DNA from: Gammaproteobacteria bacterium
GTDB taxonomy: Bacteria > Pseudomonadota > Gammaproteobacteria > UBA6429 > Thiohalophilaceae
Direction of reading: 5' to 3'
Assembly: GCA_029880855.1 (NCBI GenBank)
Contig: JAOUNS010000016.1
Coordinates: 1 to 64,000 of the forward strand
DNA: 64,000 nt
Under the pieces are notes generated by a model that did no database searches, had not been told where the DNA came from, and saw only the letters and a list, made by a program, of their open reading frames with translations. Made by a program: the position numbers and the translations under genes. Shown here piece by piece: positions 9,995-18,984 of this stretch. Position 1 is the first letter of the stretch. Each line of letters opens with the position of its first letter.

Positions 9995-10025
9995 CATGAC
10001 TCCTTGTATCATCGGCCAAGACGAA

Positions 10026-10508
10026 TTAACGCAATTTTGATTGTAGTTCATGCATCAACATTATCCATTCTTTATCATTTGCTTCCTGCCATAACTGGGC
10101 CAGTTCACTGCGTTTCACATCCATGCAGATGTTCAATGCCTGCAAAGCACTCGTTGACAATGCGGGTTGATAACCACGTCGATTTCTCTTCGCCCATGCA
10201 GCTATTTCCTTGGGCAGCTTTTGATATTTACCGGTTTTTAATGCTGCGGTGATTTCCGCTGCTGCAACAGCTGCGTCACAGAAATCAACATCAATATAGC
10301 CCTTTTCCGGCACCTGTTTAAAGGCATCATATAAGGATGCGACCGAACTTGTTGCGGTGATATTTTCACCCACCCAATCCCATGCACCGTCATTATCAAA
10401 ACTGCCTGCTGCCCAGGTTCCGGCCCATACCGGCGCAGAAAGCAAACCCAAAACAGTCACAACGACCAACTGCAACAGTCTGTGTAAATAAAGTAAATCA
10501 TTTCGCAT
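10026..10508 (-). CDS. Exported hypothetical protein, Rap1a/Tai-like size and layout
   Basis: About 160 residues from ATG 10508 (MRNDLLYLHR), with GGAGAGG ten bases upstream; the ATG at 10544 would add residues before a good signal peptide and is less likely. The signal peptide ends at APVWA. The mature part has two cysteines (DFCDAAV, LNICMDV) and a central GYIDVDFCDAAVAAAE helix, a layout also seen in Rap1a/Tai-type immunity proteins. That likeness is weak and no function is claimed. It is the first gene of a pair with the exported protein gene 9362-9994. Confidence 0.68.
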   Translation of the reverse strand: MRNDLLYLHRLLQLVVVTVLGLLSAPVWAGTWAAGSFDNDGAWDWVGENITATSSVASLYDAFKQVPEKGYIDVDFCDAAVAAAEITAALKTGKYQKLPKEIAAWAKRNRRGYQPALSTSALQALNICMDVKRSELAQLWQEANDKEWIMLMHELQSKLR

Positions 10509-10590
10509 CAGAACTATACCTCTCCATCTGTCAGCCACGGTCAAGGGGTTCTACATAACCGTCAATCCAACTCACGCTGTATCAGCATTA

Positions 10591-10944
10591 TTACAACGCT
10601 TTGCCGTCAAACACCTCAACCTCCAGTGCAAAAATATCAACCGCATCAATGCAGCCAAGGTTGACCCGGTAATGGCCTGGTATGCGGAAGGTTTCATGAA
10701 AGGGATAGATACCGCAATGCTTGCAAAAATAGTGCTTGGCCACCTTGTTACCGAACTTGTACAGGCCCAGGGTATCGTCACCGGCTTCAATATTGATCTG
10801 GTCCGGGGCCAGCACAAAAGTCGACATCAGTGCGCCCTTGCGTTTGCAGATGGAACAGTTGCAGCGCAAGCCTTTGGTGATGGTGTCATGTTCAAAGGAG
10901 AATTTCACTGCGCCGCAATGGCAGGTACCGGTATAGCGTTGCAT
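10591..10944 (-). CDS. GFA-family (CENP-V/GFA domain) protein
   Basis: A 117-residue zinc-binding protein of the glutathione-dependent formaldehyde-activating (GFA) fold. The zinc ligands are visible as GTCHCGAVKF, LRCNCSICKRKG and HYFCKHCGIYPF. Length and motif order are standard for the family. Most members are of unknown substrate and do not act on formaldehyde. It is 19 bases downstream of the GMC oxidoreductase gene on the same strand, so it may be part of that transcript. Confidence 0.9.
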   Translation of the reverse strand: MQRYTGTCHCGAVKFSFEHDTITKGLRCNCSICKRKGALMSTFVLAPDQINIEAGDDTLGLYKFGNKVAKHYFCKHCGIYPFHETFRIPGHYRVNLGCIDAVDIFALEVEVFDGKAL

Positions 10945-10963
10945 GATCGATGCGTCCTTTTGT

Positions 10964-12544
10964 TTAACCTTTTAACAAACCATTCGCCAATGCCGCCGCC
11001 ATGGCATAAATAGGCAGCGAGGGATTGACGCCGATACCACTGGGAAAGAGGGAGCCATCCATAACATGCAGATTGCGCAGATGATGATGACGGCCGGTCA
11101 GGTCGACCACACTCTGTTTTGGATCAGCGCCCATGGCACAGCCCCCCATAACATGGGCGGAAAACACCTTGGGACGATGTGGCGCCATGGTCAGTTGCGG
11201 TATGGCCTGTTGTGCGGCCGACAGACTTTTATACCACTGCGCCTCACTGTGAATGGGTATGGCCTGTGTCGCACCGGCGGCAAACTGCACCGCCAGCATG
11301 GAACCATAGGCATGACGTATCGCACGCCAGTAATAATCATTCAATGGATAATCCAGCACCGGTGTACCGTCACTGTTTAGCTTCACCGTACCACCGGGAC
11401 TCTGTTCATGAAAACCGTCACGCAACAACGCAATCAGGGGAAACATATTGGAGAAGATCGCCATGTTATCGGCATGTTGTTGGCCAAAACTGCCAAACAC
11501 CGTGGAGGACAATGCGGGTAACATGGGCACGGTCTCCAGCTTGTAACCCATTTCACCGGTCACCCCGTCACGCCAGAGAAACTGGTTACTGTGAATCGTC
11601 TGCGGCGCACCATGAAAGGAATTCATCTTTTCCGGCATCACCGCCGCCGTGGCCAGGGTCAAATGCAAAAAGGTGCGCTTGCCTGTAAGCTGATGGGGAT
11701 CAGGTAATTGTGAGCGCAACAACAAGGCCGGTGATCCGATCCCGCCGGCGGCCACCACAATCTGTTTGGCGCGGATACGCACCTTCACACCACTGGGATC
11801 AGAACCCCGTGCATTCATGGCCGAGCATTCCACTTCCGACACCGTATCACCCGTCGTGATCAAGCGTTCCGCACGTAAACGGGTATAAAGCTGTGCACCG
11901 CGCTGCAAGGCCGCCGGGATCGAAACCTGTTGTGTGGATTGTTTGGCGCCAACAGGGCAACCCACATTGCAATAACCCAGATTGAGACAACCGCGCACGT
12001 TGCGTGCAATGGTTTCATAATGCCAGCCGAGTTTCTTCGCACCATCGGCAAAGGCCGCGTTATTCGGATTGTGTATCGGCCATGGCGTGATATTCAGCAA
12101 CTGCTCGGCATAGCGATGCCACGGGTCCAGTGTTGTCAGATCATGTTGCCAACCGTATTGTTGACGCCAATGCGCCAGGGTCTGTTCCGGAAAACGAAAA
12201 CAACTGGTCCAGTTCACCGTCGTACCGCCACCCACCGCACGCCCCTGCAAAATGGTAATCGCCTTGTCCACGGTCTTGCGTGCGGCCACTTCATGATAAA
12301 GATTGGGATAGGCCTCGGACTCGCGCATGTGAAAATCATGCATGGTCTGATACGGCCCCTCTTCGACCATCACCACCTGCCGACCGGCCTCCGCCAGGAT
12401 CTGCGCCGCAATACCGCCGCCGGCACCGGTACCGATCACCACCACGTCGGTTTCCACCACGCGATCTTTCTGCAATGTACTGCAATCCGTCACTTGCGGA
12501 TTCACACTGTCAGTTATTTGTGGATTCATTTCAGTCGTCATCAC
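10964..12544 (-). CDS. GMC-family FAD oxidoreductase
   Basis: A 526-residue flavoenzyme. The Rossmann motif VVVIGTGAGGGIAAQILAEA (residues about 34-53) binds FAD, and GRAVGGGTTVNW is the GMC signature 1. The C-terminal domain has AHVMGGCAMG and GVNPSLPIYAMAAALA, carrying the catalytic His and Asn. A cysteine group GCLNLGYCNVGCPVGAKQST in the middle is typical of the long-chain alcohol/sterol oxidase branch. Its ATG overlaps the stop of the upstream Tat-signal gene (ATGA), so the two are translationally coupled. The natural substrate is probably an alcohol, but which cannot be seen. Confidence 0.92.
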   Translation of the reverse strand: MMTTEMNPQITDSVNPQVTDCSTLQKDRVVETDVVVIGTGAGGGIAAQILAEAGRQVVMVEEGPYQTMHDFHMRESEAYPNLYHEVAARKTVDKAITILQGRAVGGGTTVNWTSCFRFPEQTLAHWRQQYGWQHDLTTLDPWHRYAEQLLNITPWPIHNPNNAAFADGAKKLGWHYETIARNVRGCLNLGYCNVGCPVGAKQSTQQVSIPAALQRGAQLYTRLRAERLITTGDTVSEVECSAMNARGSDPSGVKVRIRAKQIVVAAGGIGSPALLLRSQLPDPHQLTGKRTFLHLTLATAAVMPEKMNSFHGAPQTIHSNQFLWRDGVTGEMGYKLETVPMLPALSSTVFGSFGQQHADNMAIFSNMFPLIALLRDGFHEQSPGGTVKLNSDGTPVLDYPLNDYYWRAIRHAYGSMLAVQFAAGATQAIPIHSEAQWYKSLSAAQQAIPQLTMAPHRPKVFSAHVMGGCAMGADPKQSVVDLTGRHHHLRNLHVMDGSLFPSGIGVNPSLPIYAMAAALANGLLKG

Positions 12545-13065
12545 AGTTTCGGCGGTCCCGGATAGGCGATACGTTGCCAGGACAAGGGATTGGCATACCA
12601 GACACCGATAATCAGATCATGCAGGGCGCTGTACCCGGCACGTAATAAATCAAACCGGGAGGTCTGCCAACGGTTCAGAAAATCGTGAATCGTGTTGCTC
12701 TCTGCGGTCGACCAGGAAGACCAGACTCCGGTCAACGCACCGCGTGTCAGCGGCGACTTCAATAACCATAGCAATTGGCGAATCTCGCCGCGCACCACCG
12801 GCGGGAAATAGGTCAGGGTGGTATCAAAGCCGGTCATCACTTCCTGTATTGCCTGCTTGCGTTGCGTCGCATCAACCGGCAAGGCCCCGGCCAGCATCAC
12901 CGGAATGACCGCCAGTAACAGATCCCGTTCCCCCTGTTGCAACCACTGACAATCGGTACAGGCCTCATCCCGACTCGCCCACCAACCGGCAAAACCCAAT
13001 ACGGCCGCGCCGGCCAGACCGGTTTTCAAAAAACGTCGACGAGAAGGGTTAAAATCAGCAGCCAT
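12541..13065 (-). CDS. Tat-signal small partner of GMC oxidoreductase
   Basis: A 174-residue protein with a twin-arginine signal (NPSRRRFLKTGLAGAAVLGF). After the signal comes a helical domain like gluconate-2-dehydrogenase subunit 3 partners of GMC dehydrogenases. Such small subunits carry the GMC subunit, which lacks its own signal, across the membrane by the Tat route; here that is inferred from the coupling. The stop codon overlaps the GMC start by four bases. Two cysteines just after the signal (ACTDC) could bind a metal or form a disulfide. Confidence 0.82.
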   Translation of the reverse strand: MAADFNPSRRRFLKTGLAGAAVLGFAGWWASRDEACTDCQWLQQGERDLLLAVIPVMLAGALPVDATQRKQAIQEVMTGFDTTLTYFPPVVRGEIRQLLWLLKSPLTRGALTGVWSSWSTAESNTIHDFLNRWQTSRFDLLRAGYSALHDLIIGVWYANPLSWQRIAYPGPPKL

Positions 13066-13226
13066 AGAAAATTATTTGGTTAAAGTGTAAACCTGCATCC
13101 CTGTTTATTATTCTTATTGTAACCGACAGAGTGTCGGAGATTTACCGGTGATAATCAAGCACAATAGTGCAGCATCACACCGAATCATCACCGGCTTACC
13201 CATAAGAAAAGAATCAGTTTGAGTGT

Positions 13227-13250
13227 GACCGGCGCAATCATGCGCCGGTC
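13227..13250 (-). terminator. GC-rich hairpin overlapping the stop of the HAD-like gene
   Basis: A perfect 9-bp inverted repeat (GACCGGCGC and GCGCCGGTC) with a six-base loop. The TGA stop of the HAD-like gene lies in the loop region. No T-run follows on the minus strand, so it is either a weak or factor-dependent terminator or an mRNA 3'-end stabiliser. Confidence 0.45.
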
Positions 13251-13777
13251 GTTGTTTCAGCTGTCAGGTCCTCCAAAACCCTGCTGACTGTTGTTTCCCA
13301 ATCCGCGACCGGTGTTACCCAGTCCGGTGTGATATCAAGGTTGGGTTGTTCACCAAACAGGTATCGGTGTTCGACACAATGTTTGATGTAATCCAGCACA
13401 TCCAGTCGATCATCAATGAAGTAATTAATACCCAATGCTTCACAATGACCGGCTTTCTCATCCCGACGCAGACAGAATCGTACATGCGCCGGTTTCAAGC
13501 CGGTCCTGGCATAGAAGTCATGGTGTTCCAGCCAGAACCAGGTCTTGCGTTGCACACCCGGTCCCGCCTTGGAGACCAGCCAGACATTCTGCCTGCCGAA
13601 AGTTTCGACCAGCCTGGCCACCCCTTCAAAGGCACCCGGTGAAGGCGGTGTCGCCATCGCCTGTTTAAGGTCACCGGACAAGAAAGTGGTGTCCGACTTG
13701 CCACCCGCTACCGGCGACATAATGACCTTGCCGATATCGATCCCGATTCTTTGTTGTGTTTGTGTTTGCTTGTTCAT
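13238..13777 (-). CDS. HAD-like hydrolase/nucleotidase
   Basis: About 179 residues from ATG 13777 (MNKQTQTQQR); the frame extends four codons further. The N-terminal RIGIDIGKVI is the HAD motif I region (DxGKV), and near residue 125 NYFIDDRLDVLDYI supplies the DD of motif IV. VWLVSKAG lies where the motif II Ser/Thr is expected. The second Asp of motif I is replaced (DIG rather than DxD), so phosphatase activity may be altered. It is divergent from the LysR regulator with a gap of about 75 bases, the classic arrangement of a LysR gene and its target. Confidence 0.72.
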   Translation of the reverse strand: MNKQTQTQQRIGIDIGKVIMSPVAGGKSDTTFLSGDLKQAMATPPSPGAFEGVARLVETFGRQNVWLVSKAGPGVQRKTWFWLEHHDFYARTGLKPAHVRFCLRRDEKAGHCEALGINYFIDDRLDVLDYIKHCVEHRYLFGEQPNLDITPDWVTPVADWETTVSRVLEDLTAETTTGA

Positions 13778-13852
13778 GGCGGGAAGCATAGTCGCCGGAT
13801 ATATAATCTGGAACTATTTAATAATTATTATCTATAGTTTATAGTTATAGCT

Positions 13853-14725
13853 ATGCGTAGCGAATGGCTTGACTCTTTTCTGGTTTTCAGTGACTGCCTC
13901 AACTTCACCCATGCGGCCGAGTTGTTGCACATCTCCCAGCCCGCCCTGCACGTCAAGATCAAAAAGCTGGAAGACCATGTGGGCCTGCCCCTCTATCGCA
14001 AGCAGGGACGACAGCTATACCTCACACCACATGGCGAACAGATCCGGGCCTTCGCCCGTGAAACACGGGAACGCAGTGATCTCTTCCTGGCCGGGTTGCG
14101 TGACAACAAGCAGCTGGAGCCACTCAAACTGGCCGCCGGAGAAGGGAGCTTTCTCTATTTGTTGGGACCGGCCATCAAGCACTTTCGCAAGACAGCAAAA
14201 TTCCCGTTAAGTCTGGTCAATACGCGAGGTACCTCCATCATCGACGCCTTGCGCAGCGGACAGGCCCACCTCGGTGTCTCGGCCCTGCAGACCGTTCCAG
14301 CAGGGATAAAGCAAACCCGGCTCACTGTCGTCGATCAGGTGGTGGTCATGCCCAAAGCACACCCGCTGGCGAAAAAGAAAACCATCAAACCAGTCGACCT
14401 GCACAATGAACCGTTGATCATCCCGCCCCGCCCCCAACCGCACCGGGAAACCATCGAACAGGCATTCAATACAGCAGGAGTCTCACTCAATGTGGCACTG
14501 GAAGCCGGCGGTTGGGAAATGATGCTCCAGTTCGTCAATCTGGGCATGGGGATCAGTATCGTCAACAGTTGTTGTCATATTCCATCAACACTGGCAGCCA
14601 GGAAAATAACCGAACTGCCGCCACTGGTGTATCACATTCTTGAACTCAGGGATGCCTGGTATAAAGAAGCGAACAGGGAAATGATCGCCGCACTGAAAAA
14701 ATACGCCGATCACTGGAAGCAATAA
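13853..14725 (+). CDS. LysR-family transcriptional regulator
   Basis: A 290-residue LTTR. Residues 1-60 are the winged helix-turn-helix (LDSFLVFSDCLNFTHAAELL, then SQPALHVKIKKLEDHVGLPL). Residues about 90-290 form the periplasmic-binding-protein-like effector domain. The start ATG lacks a strong ribosome binding site. It is divergent from the HAD-like gene, which it may control, and is separated from the peptide/radical SAM operon downstream by 480 bases. Confidence 0.92.
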   Translation: MRSEWLDSFLVFSDCLNFTHAAELLHISQPALHVKIKKLEDHVGLPLYRKQGRQLYLTPHGEQIRAFARETRERSDLFLAGLRDNKQLEPLKLAAGEGSFLYLLGPAIKHFRKTAKFPLSLVNTRGTSIIDALRSGQAHLGVSALQTVPAGIKQTRLTVVDQVVVMPKAHPLAKKKTIKPVDLHNEPLIIPPRPQPHRETIEQAFNTAGVSLNVALEAGGWEMMLQFVNLGMGISIVNSCCHIPSTLAARKITELPPLVYHILELRDAWYKEANREMIAALKKYADHWKQ

Positions 14726-15205
14726 AGCTCAAACATATAACCGGTTATTAACAACAAACCATCCCCCGTCGAACAGTTTGTCTCATACTATAATACCACA
14801 ACTTTATTAAGATAAAGTTAATAAAATATACCAGCTTTACTAAAACCTCCTTTGTGATCTATGTTTAAATCTGCTTTCCAGCCATAAATTTATAAAAGCT
14901 CAAGAGTCTGAACCAGCACTACTTCATATAAGATAAGTGACTCGGAAAGCGTTTCGCGTTCTATCGTATTCTATAGTTGTGTTTTTCAAGATCACTCAAT
15001 CAGCACAACAACAGTGATGCCTGATGAGTATTGATCATATTGTGAAAATCATTTCACTCAATATGACATGTTGATGCAATAGACACAAAGCCTTCTGTAT
15101 TGAACATATTTATTGTTTTATCAAGCACGTCGCAGTTATTAAGTGTTAGACAGAGAAGCAATCATATATAAGAATCTTGCATATAAACAAAGGGACAAAT
15201 CCACA
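14726..15205. other. Intergenic region upstream of the peptide-maturase operon
   Basis: AT-rich stretch of about 480 bases. No gene or RNA was recognised. It should hold the promoter of the peptide precursor gene. A reading frame open from 15143 continues into the precursor, but only ATG 15206 has a plausible site. Confidence 0.5.
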
Positions 15206-15883
15206 ATGACACATCCGAATATAAGTAACGCATACATATCACTCGGCAGCAGCATGACTATTTTTACAGACAAAGACCACTCTGCTGCAGGAATACTTGA
15301 CAATCCATCAAACACCAAAGCAACCATTATAACGCGTGGCTTGTTGAACGTATTATTGAAAATATTCTTAAAACCGGACCTTAATACCGACGATTTACAT
15401 TTACCGAAAGTCATTCAACTGCTTCAGGCCAATATGGGAGAGGAGTTTTCGAACATGGGGGAAACGCTGGCCGCAGAACTCGCCCATAAAATATATAGTG
15501 TCGAGATCGTAGCGAATCCGCCTGCTGTAGGTACGCTCCTGCATGGCAAGAATGATACGGAACACTATTCTCACCACCTGAACGGTATAAAAGCCTGGAT
15601 GCCGGTCGGTAAATTAACTTCACGTCAGATCGGTAATCACGTTATAACACTGGTTGAAAATCCGCAGTCACTGAGTGGTTCAATACAGGCTTCCGACTCA
15701 CTTGATCTTGTTGCGATGACACCTTACGGGGCAATGGGACTACAATCGAGTCGAGGCAATGGCTGTGTAGCATGTTCCGGCTGCAGTGGCTGTGCCTTAT
15801 GCGTGATTTGCGCTGAAGTAAACGTCGATGCAGCAGCGGCATCAGCAGTCGGTCTGGCTGGGCTTGCAGGCATTTCAGGGTGA
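15206..15883 (+). CDS. Putative RiPP precursor with Cys-every-third motif
   Basis: A 225-residue peptide from ATG 15206 (MTHPNISNAY), with AAGGGA about ten bases upstream. Near the C-terminus, residues 187-202 read CVACSGCSGCALCVIC: six cysteines at 187, 190, 193, 196, 199 and 202, exactly three apart. A short acidic step then leads to an Ala/Gly/Val-rich tail (DAAAASAVGLAGLAGISG). There are no other cysteines, so the first 180 residues act as a long leader-like domain. The stop codon is part of the ribosome binding region of the radical SAM gene four bases on, so the two are co-translated. The role as a modified peptide (thioether or other cross-link) is inferred from this context. I do not recognise a named family. 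Confidence 0.75.
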   Translation: MTHPNISNAYISLGSSMTIFTDKDHSAAGILDNPSNTKATIITRGLLNVLLKIFLKPDLNTDDLHLPKVIQLLQANMGEEFSNMGETLAAELAHKIYSVEIVANPPAVGTLLHGKNDTEHYSHHLNGIKAWMPVGKLTSRQIGNHVITLVENPQSLSGSIQASDSLDLVAMTPYGAMGLQSSRGNGCVACSGCSGCALCVICAEVNVDAAAASAVGLAGLAGISG

Positions 15884-15887
15884 TCTT

Positions 15888-17333
15888 ATGCAAACAGAAA
15901 AATTATATTATCCCAAACCGGTTCCAGAACTGGAACTACATGTTACCGCCAACATTGGTTGGGTATTATGGCCTGTTGCAGGAGAGTTTCGTGAAGGAAT
16001 GAGTTTCAGCACGCATGATAGATACGAAGCAGATGGTTATATCCTGGATTACCTGTCTTTATGTAATGGGTTGCGATCAACCAAAGATATCGAGGATGCC
16101 ATGGAGCAACAAATCGGTCCCGTACTGGGCCCGGCTTTTGCAGACAAAGCATTGGAAATCAGCCAAAAGAGCGGTTTCGTGGAGCTACTGGAAACACCAC
16201 TCACTAAGGCATCTGCGATAAAAATTACAGGAGACAGGAAAGGTTTTTTTCCAACACACTCCACATTCGAGATCATCGAGACCTGTAACTTTACCTGTGA
16301 TCACTGCTACTACGCATCATCACCACACAAGACAGGACGTATCAGTCTGGAAGATGCAATTGCAGTAATGGACAATCTTGCTAAAAATGGAGTTCGTGTT
16401 ATAGAGCTTACCGGTGGTGAGTGCACAATCCACCCTGATTTTCGCAATATCCTCCAATATGCATCTGATACATTTGACCTGGTTGCCGTCATATCCAATG
16501 GTTTCCAGTTTGGGACAGAGTCGAGTGAACTGGCTGATTTTGTCAGTTCTTTGCCAAACGTTCTTGTTCAAATCAGCATTGATGGTATGAAGGAATGGCA
16601 TGATGAATTTCGAAAACACAAACATGCATTTCGCAATGCGACCAGGGCCGTCTCCCGTTTCGTCAAGGAAAAAGTCCCGGTGCGTATAGCTTGCTCAATA
16701 TCAAGCGAAAGTGTAGACCAGATAGAACCGGTCTATCGACTGGCGAAAGAGCTTGGCGTTCCAAATGTTTCATTTTCTCCGGTAGGCACCTTGGGCAGAG
16801 GATGCAATATTTCAGACCCCGGAGCAGGCAGCAGGGAACTGTACCACGCCATAGAAAGCCGCCTCGCTCCTTTTGCCGGTGATCCTATACTTGCGCACGG
16901 AACCGAGCCGAATGCCTTGCAACGCAACTGTGGGGCTGGTTGGCGTTCTGTTGCAGTTAATTATGATGGCGATGTACGCGCCTGCAACTATTCACGCGAC
17001 TCAAAAAAAATGGGTAACGTCCTGCATGAAACATATTCAATGATTTTTAGTCAGAAATCCGGGTTCCTGTTTCATAATGCCATGATGCCAGGCGGCAAGG
17101 AATGCAAGGACTGTGCTTATTTTCATAACTGCCGGGGTTGTTTCGTAAAAGCATTTATGACTTCTGAAACGATACACCCTGAATGTGCATGGAGGAAACA
17201 GTGGTTTGGTGATATGTCTCTGGATCTCGACCCGGCAAGAACAGCAGCCGGCAATTCAAGAGAAATATTACTTGAACTACCCCAGCGACAGTATACAAAA
17301 ACAATTTGCAGCGACTGTCAGTGCGAGCATTGA
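15888..17333 (+). CDS. Radical SAM/SPASM peptide maturase with N-terminal RRE-like segment
   Basis: 481 residues from ATG 15888 (MQTEKLYYPK), chosen because AGGGTGA stands just upstream. Residues about 15-100 look like a PqqD-type RiPP recognition element (ADGYILDYLSLCNGLRSTKD). The radical SAM core starts with CNFTCDHC (C133, C137, C140), which binds the 4Fe-4S cluster, then LTGGEC. The SPASM region has C348, C366, C406, C409, C415, C418 and C433 (CGAGW, CKDCAYFHNCRGC), enough for two auxiliary clusters. A further CSDCQC tail ends the protein. Such enzymes form cross-links in ribosomal peptides; the cysteine-repeat peptide encoded immediately upstream is the expected substrate. No export or protease gene follows. 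Confidence 0.93.
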   Translation: MQTEKLYYPKPVPELELHVTANIGWVLWPVAGEFREGMSFSTHDRYEADGYILDYLSLCNGLRSTKDIEDAMEQQIGPVLGPAFADKALEISQKSGFVELLETPLTKASAIKITGDRKGFFPTHSTFEIIETCNFTCDHCYYASSPHKTGRISLEDAIAVMDNLAKNGVRVIELTGGECTIHPDFRNILQYASDTFDLVAVISNGFQFGTESSELADFVSSLPNVLVQISIDGMKEWHDEFRKHKHAFRNATRAVSRFVKEKVPVRIACSISSESVDQIEPVYRLAKELGVPNVSFSPVGTLGRGCNISDPGAGSRELYHAIESRLAPFAGDPILAHGTEPNALQRNCGAGWRSVAVNYDGDVRACNYSRDSKKMGNVLHETYSMIFSQKSGFLFHNAMMPGGKECKDCAYFHNCRGCFVKAFMTSETIHPECAWRKQWFGDMSLDLDPARTAAGNSREILLELPQRQYTKTICSDCQCEH

Positions 17334-17475
17334 ACATAACCACAAATCAGAAAAACGCACCACAGGCAGATAAGGCAGGTGATATGCTGTTCCTGCTTTA
17401 GTGCATGTGGTGCGCGAATTACATCAGACAAATAAAAAATATTTGAAGTTATCAGATATTTGACGAACCATCGTT

Positions 17476-17871
17476 TTAGTACGTCAGATTCCCATCTTTA
17501 TTTGAAATTCCATCCAAAGAAATTTTTGTATTTTGGCTACTTCCACTTTGGGTTCTGCAAAATGCAGTTATGTTTACCTTTTGCGTATTAACCACTTCAA
17601 TATTGATATTCCCGCAACTTTTCTGAAAGTTGCTGGGCGACTTTCCAATATTGGTTAATTTCCCATTATTATTCGCAATCCCGACAAGAATAATGCTCGA
17701 AAAGTTCGGCGAACCGTCCGCTTTCAGGCAGGTTGCCTCAAGCACTGCATTCCCGCGTATATATGCCATCTTTAAATTTGAGCAAGAATTCTGAAAATTG
17801 CTGTCTGCAAATGAAGCAGATGCATACATAGAAAGACCAATCACGATAGACATAATTCCTGTTTTTCTCAT
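17476..17871 (-). CDS. Secreted CVNH (cyanovirin-N homology) lectin-like protein
   Basis: 131 residues: a signal peptide (MRKTGIMSIVIGLSMYASAS, ending FA) followed by one CVNH domain made of two sequence repeats. Each repeat begins with FQNSCSNL or FQKSCGNI and ends with an NNGKL or KDGNL turn; the Cys pairs (SCSN with ATCL, SCGN with AFCR) would make the two disulfides typical of cyanovirin-N. The family binds high-mannose glycans or is of unknown ligand in bacteria. It is convergent with the radical SAM gene, so it is not in that operon. Confidence 0.88.
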   Translation of the reverse strand: MRKTGIMSIVIGLSMYASASFADSNFQNSCSNLKMAYIRGNAVLEATCLKADGSPNFSSIILVGIANNNGKLTNIGKSPSNFQKSCGNINIEVVNTQKVNITAFCRTQSGSSQNTKISLDGISNKDGNLTY

Positions 17872-18310
17872 TACAAATTCTCCAGTTAATTAATACCCTG
17901 TTTATAAAAACGTATATATTGCGCCAGGCAAGATCAGAGTAGATGGAGAAAATCAGGTTGCATACCTGTTAAGATTTGTTATTTTATGTACCAAAAATGT
18001 AAGACTACTTTTCAACCTGTTACCACTCAATGAGTTACGACGTTCTACAGAAAAGTGTCAATCTCTTGTCAGAATATTTTTCTGACAAGGCTGTTTGATA
18101 TAGTGATGACCGTTATCAAAGCATGCCGGCCGGGAGTTTATACAATGTCAGTATTTTTAAAAAACCGATCACGAAAAAGGCAGCCAATTCCTTCCCCCCA
18201 GAGTTGCCCAGACTCCGAAGCAGGGGGTATTCATAATGGAGCCCAAGAGGTTTAATAAGCAGATAGAAGGTTAGGAAGAGGAAAAATAATCACTATTTTA
18301 AAAACAGAAT
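17872..18310. other. Intergenic, about 440 bases
   Basis: No convincing gene. A 66-codon plus-strand frame at 18055-18255 lacks a ribosome binding site and shows no family resemblance. The upstream end presumably holds the CVNH gene promoter. Confidence 0.45.
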
Positions 18311-18925
18311 TTATTCAGCAGCGCGCAACTCCAGCAGGCCGGAACGGATCACCCGCCAGGCGGAGCGCATCAACAACACCACCAGCCCCATCGCCACCGC
18401 AATATCCGGCCAGCCGGAACCGGTCAACCACACCGCCCCCGCCGCGACAAACACCGACAGATTGGAGGCGATATCATTGCGTGAACACTCCCACACCGAA
18501 CTCATGTTCACATCCTCATGTCGATGCCGCCACAACAACCACAAACAGGCGCCATTGGCCAACAACCCCAACAGGCTCATGGCGCCCATCACTTCAAACA
18601 GGGGCGTACCGGGCACAAACAACCGATAGATAATCTGCCCCGCCACCACACAGCCGGCCAGAAAGATCAAACCACCCTTAAACAACGCCACCCGCGCCTT
18701 GGCCGCCGTCCCTTTCGACACCACATATAAACTCAAGCCATAGGTCAGCGCATCACCCAGATTATCCAGACTGTCCGCCAGTAACGCGGTCGAACCGCCA
18801 TAAAACGCCGCCCCCGCCACCAGCAGAAACATCACCGCATTAATCACCAACACGATCTGCAACGTCCCCCGCTGCCGCTCATGTTGGGCATTCAACGAAC
18901 AATCGTCATCACAACAACCGGACAT
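18311..18925 (-). CDS. Cation diffusion facilitator (CDF) family transporter
   Basis: A 204-residue inner-membrane protein with about six hydrophobic segments. The metal site motifs of CDF transporters are present: ADSLDNLGDALTYG in TM2 and ECSRNDIASN in TM5. The N-terminus is Cys/Asp-rich (MSGCCDDDCS), possibly a metal-sensing tail. The cytoplasmic C-terminal domain typical of ZitB/FieF is absent, giving the short version of the family. It likely exports Zn, Co or a similar divalent metal; the metal cannot be told from sequence. Confidence 0.9.
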   Translation of the reverse strand: MSGCCDDDCSLNAQHERQRGTLQIVLVINAVMFLLVAGAAFYGGSTALLADSLDNLGDALTYGLSLYVVSKGTAAKARVALFKGGLIFLAGCVVAGQIIYRLFVPGTPLFEVMGAMSLLGLLANGACLWLLWRHRHEDVNMSSVWECSRNDIASNLSVFVAAGAVWLTGSGWPDIAVAMGLVVLLMRSAWRVIRSGLLELRAAE

Positions 18926-18984
18926 AATCTTGCCTATTGGTTAATATAAAAGGGAATATGTTTAATATTATAAAGAGTAGAACA

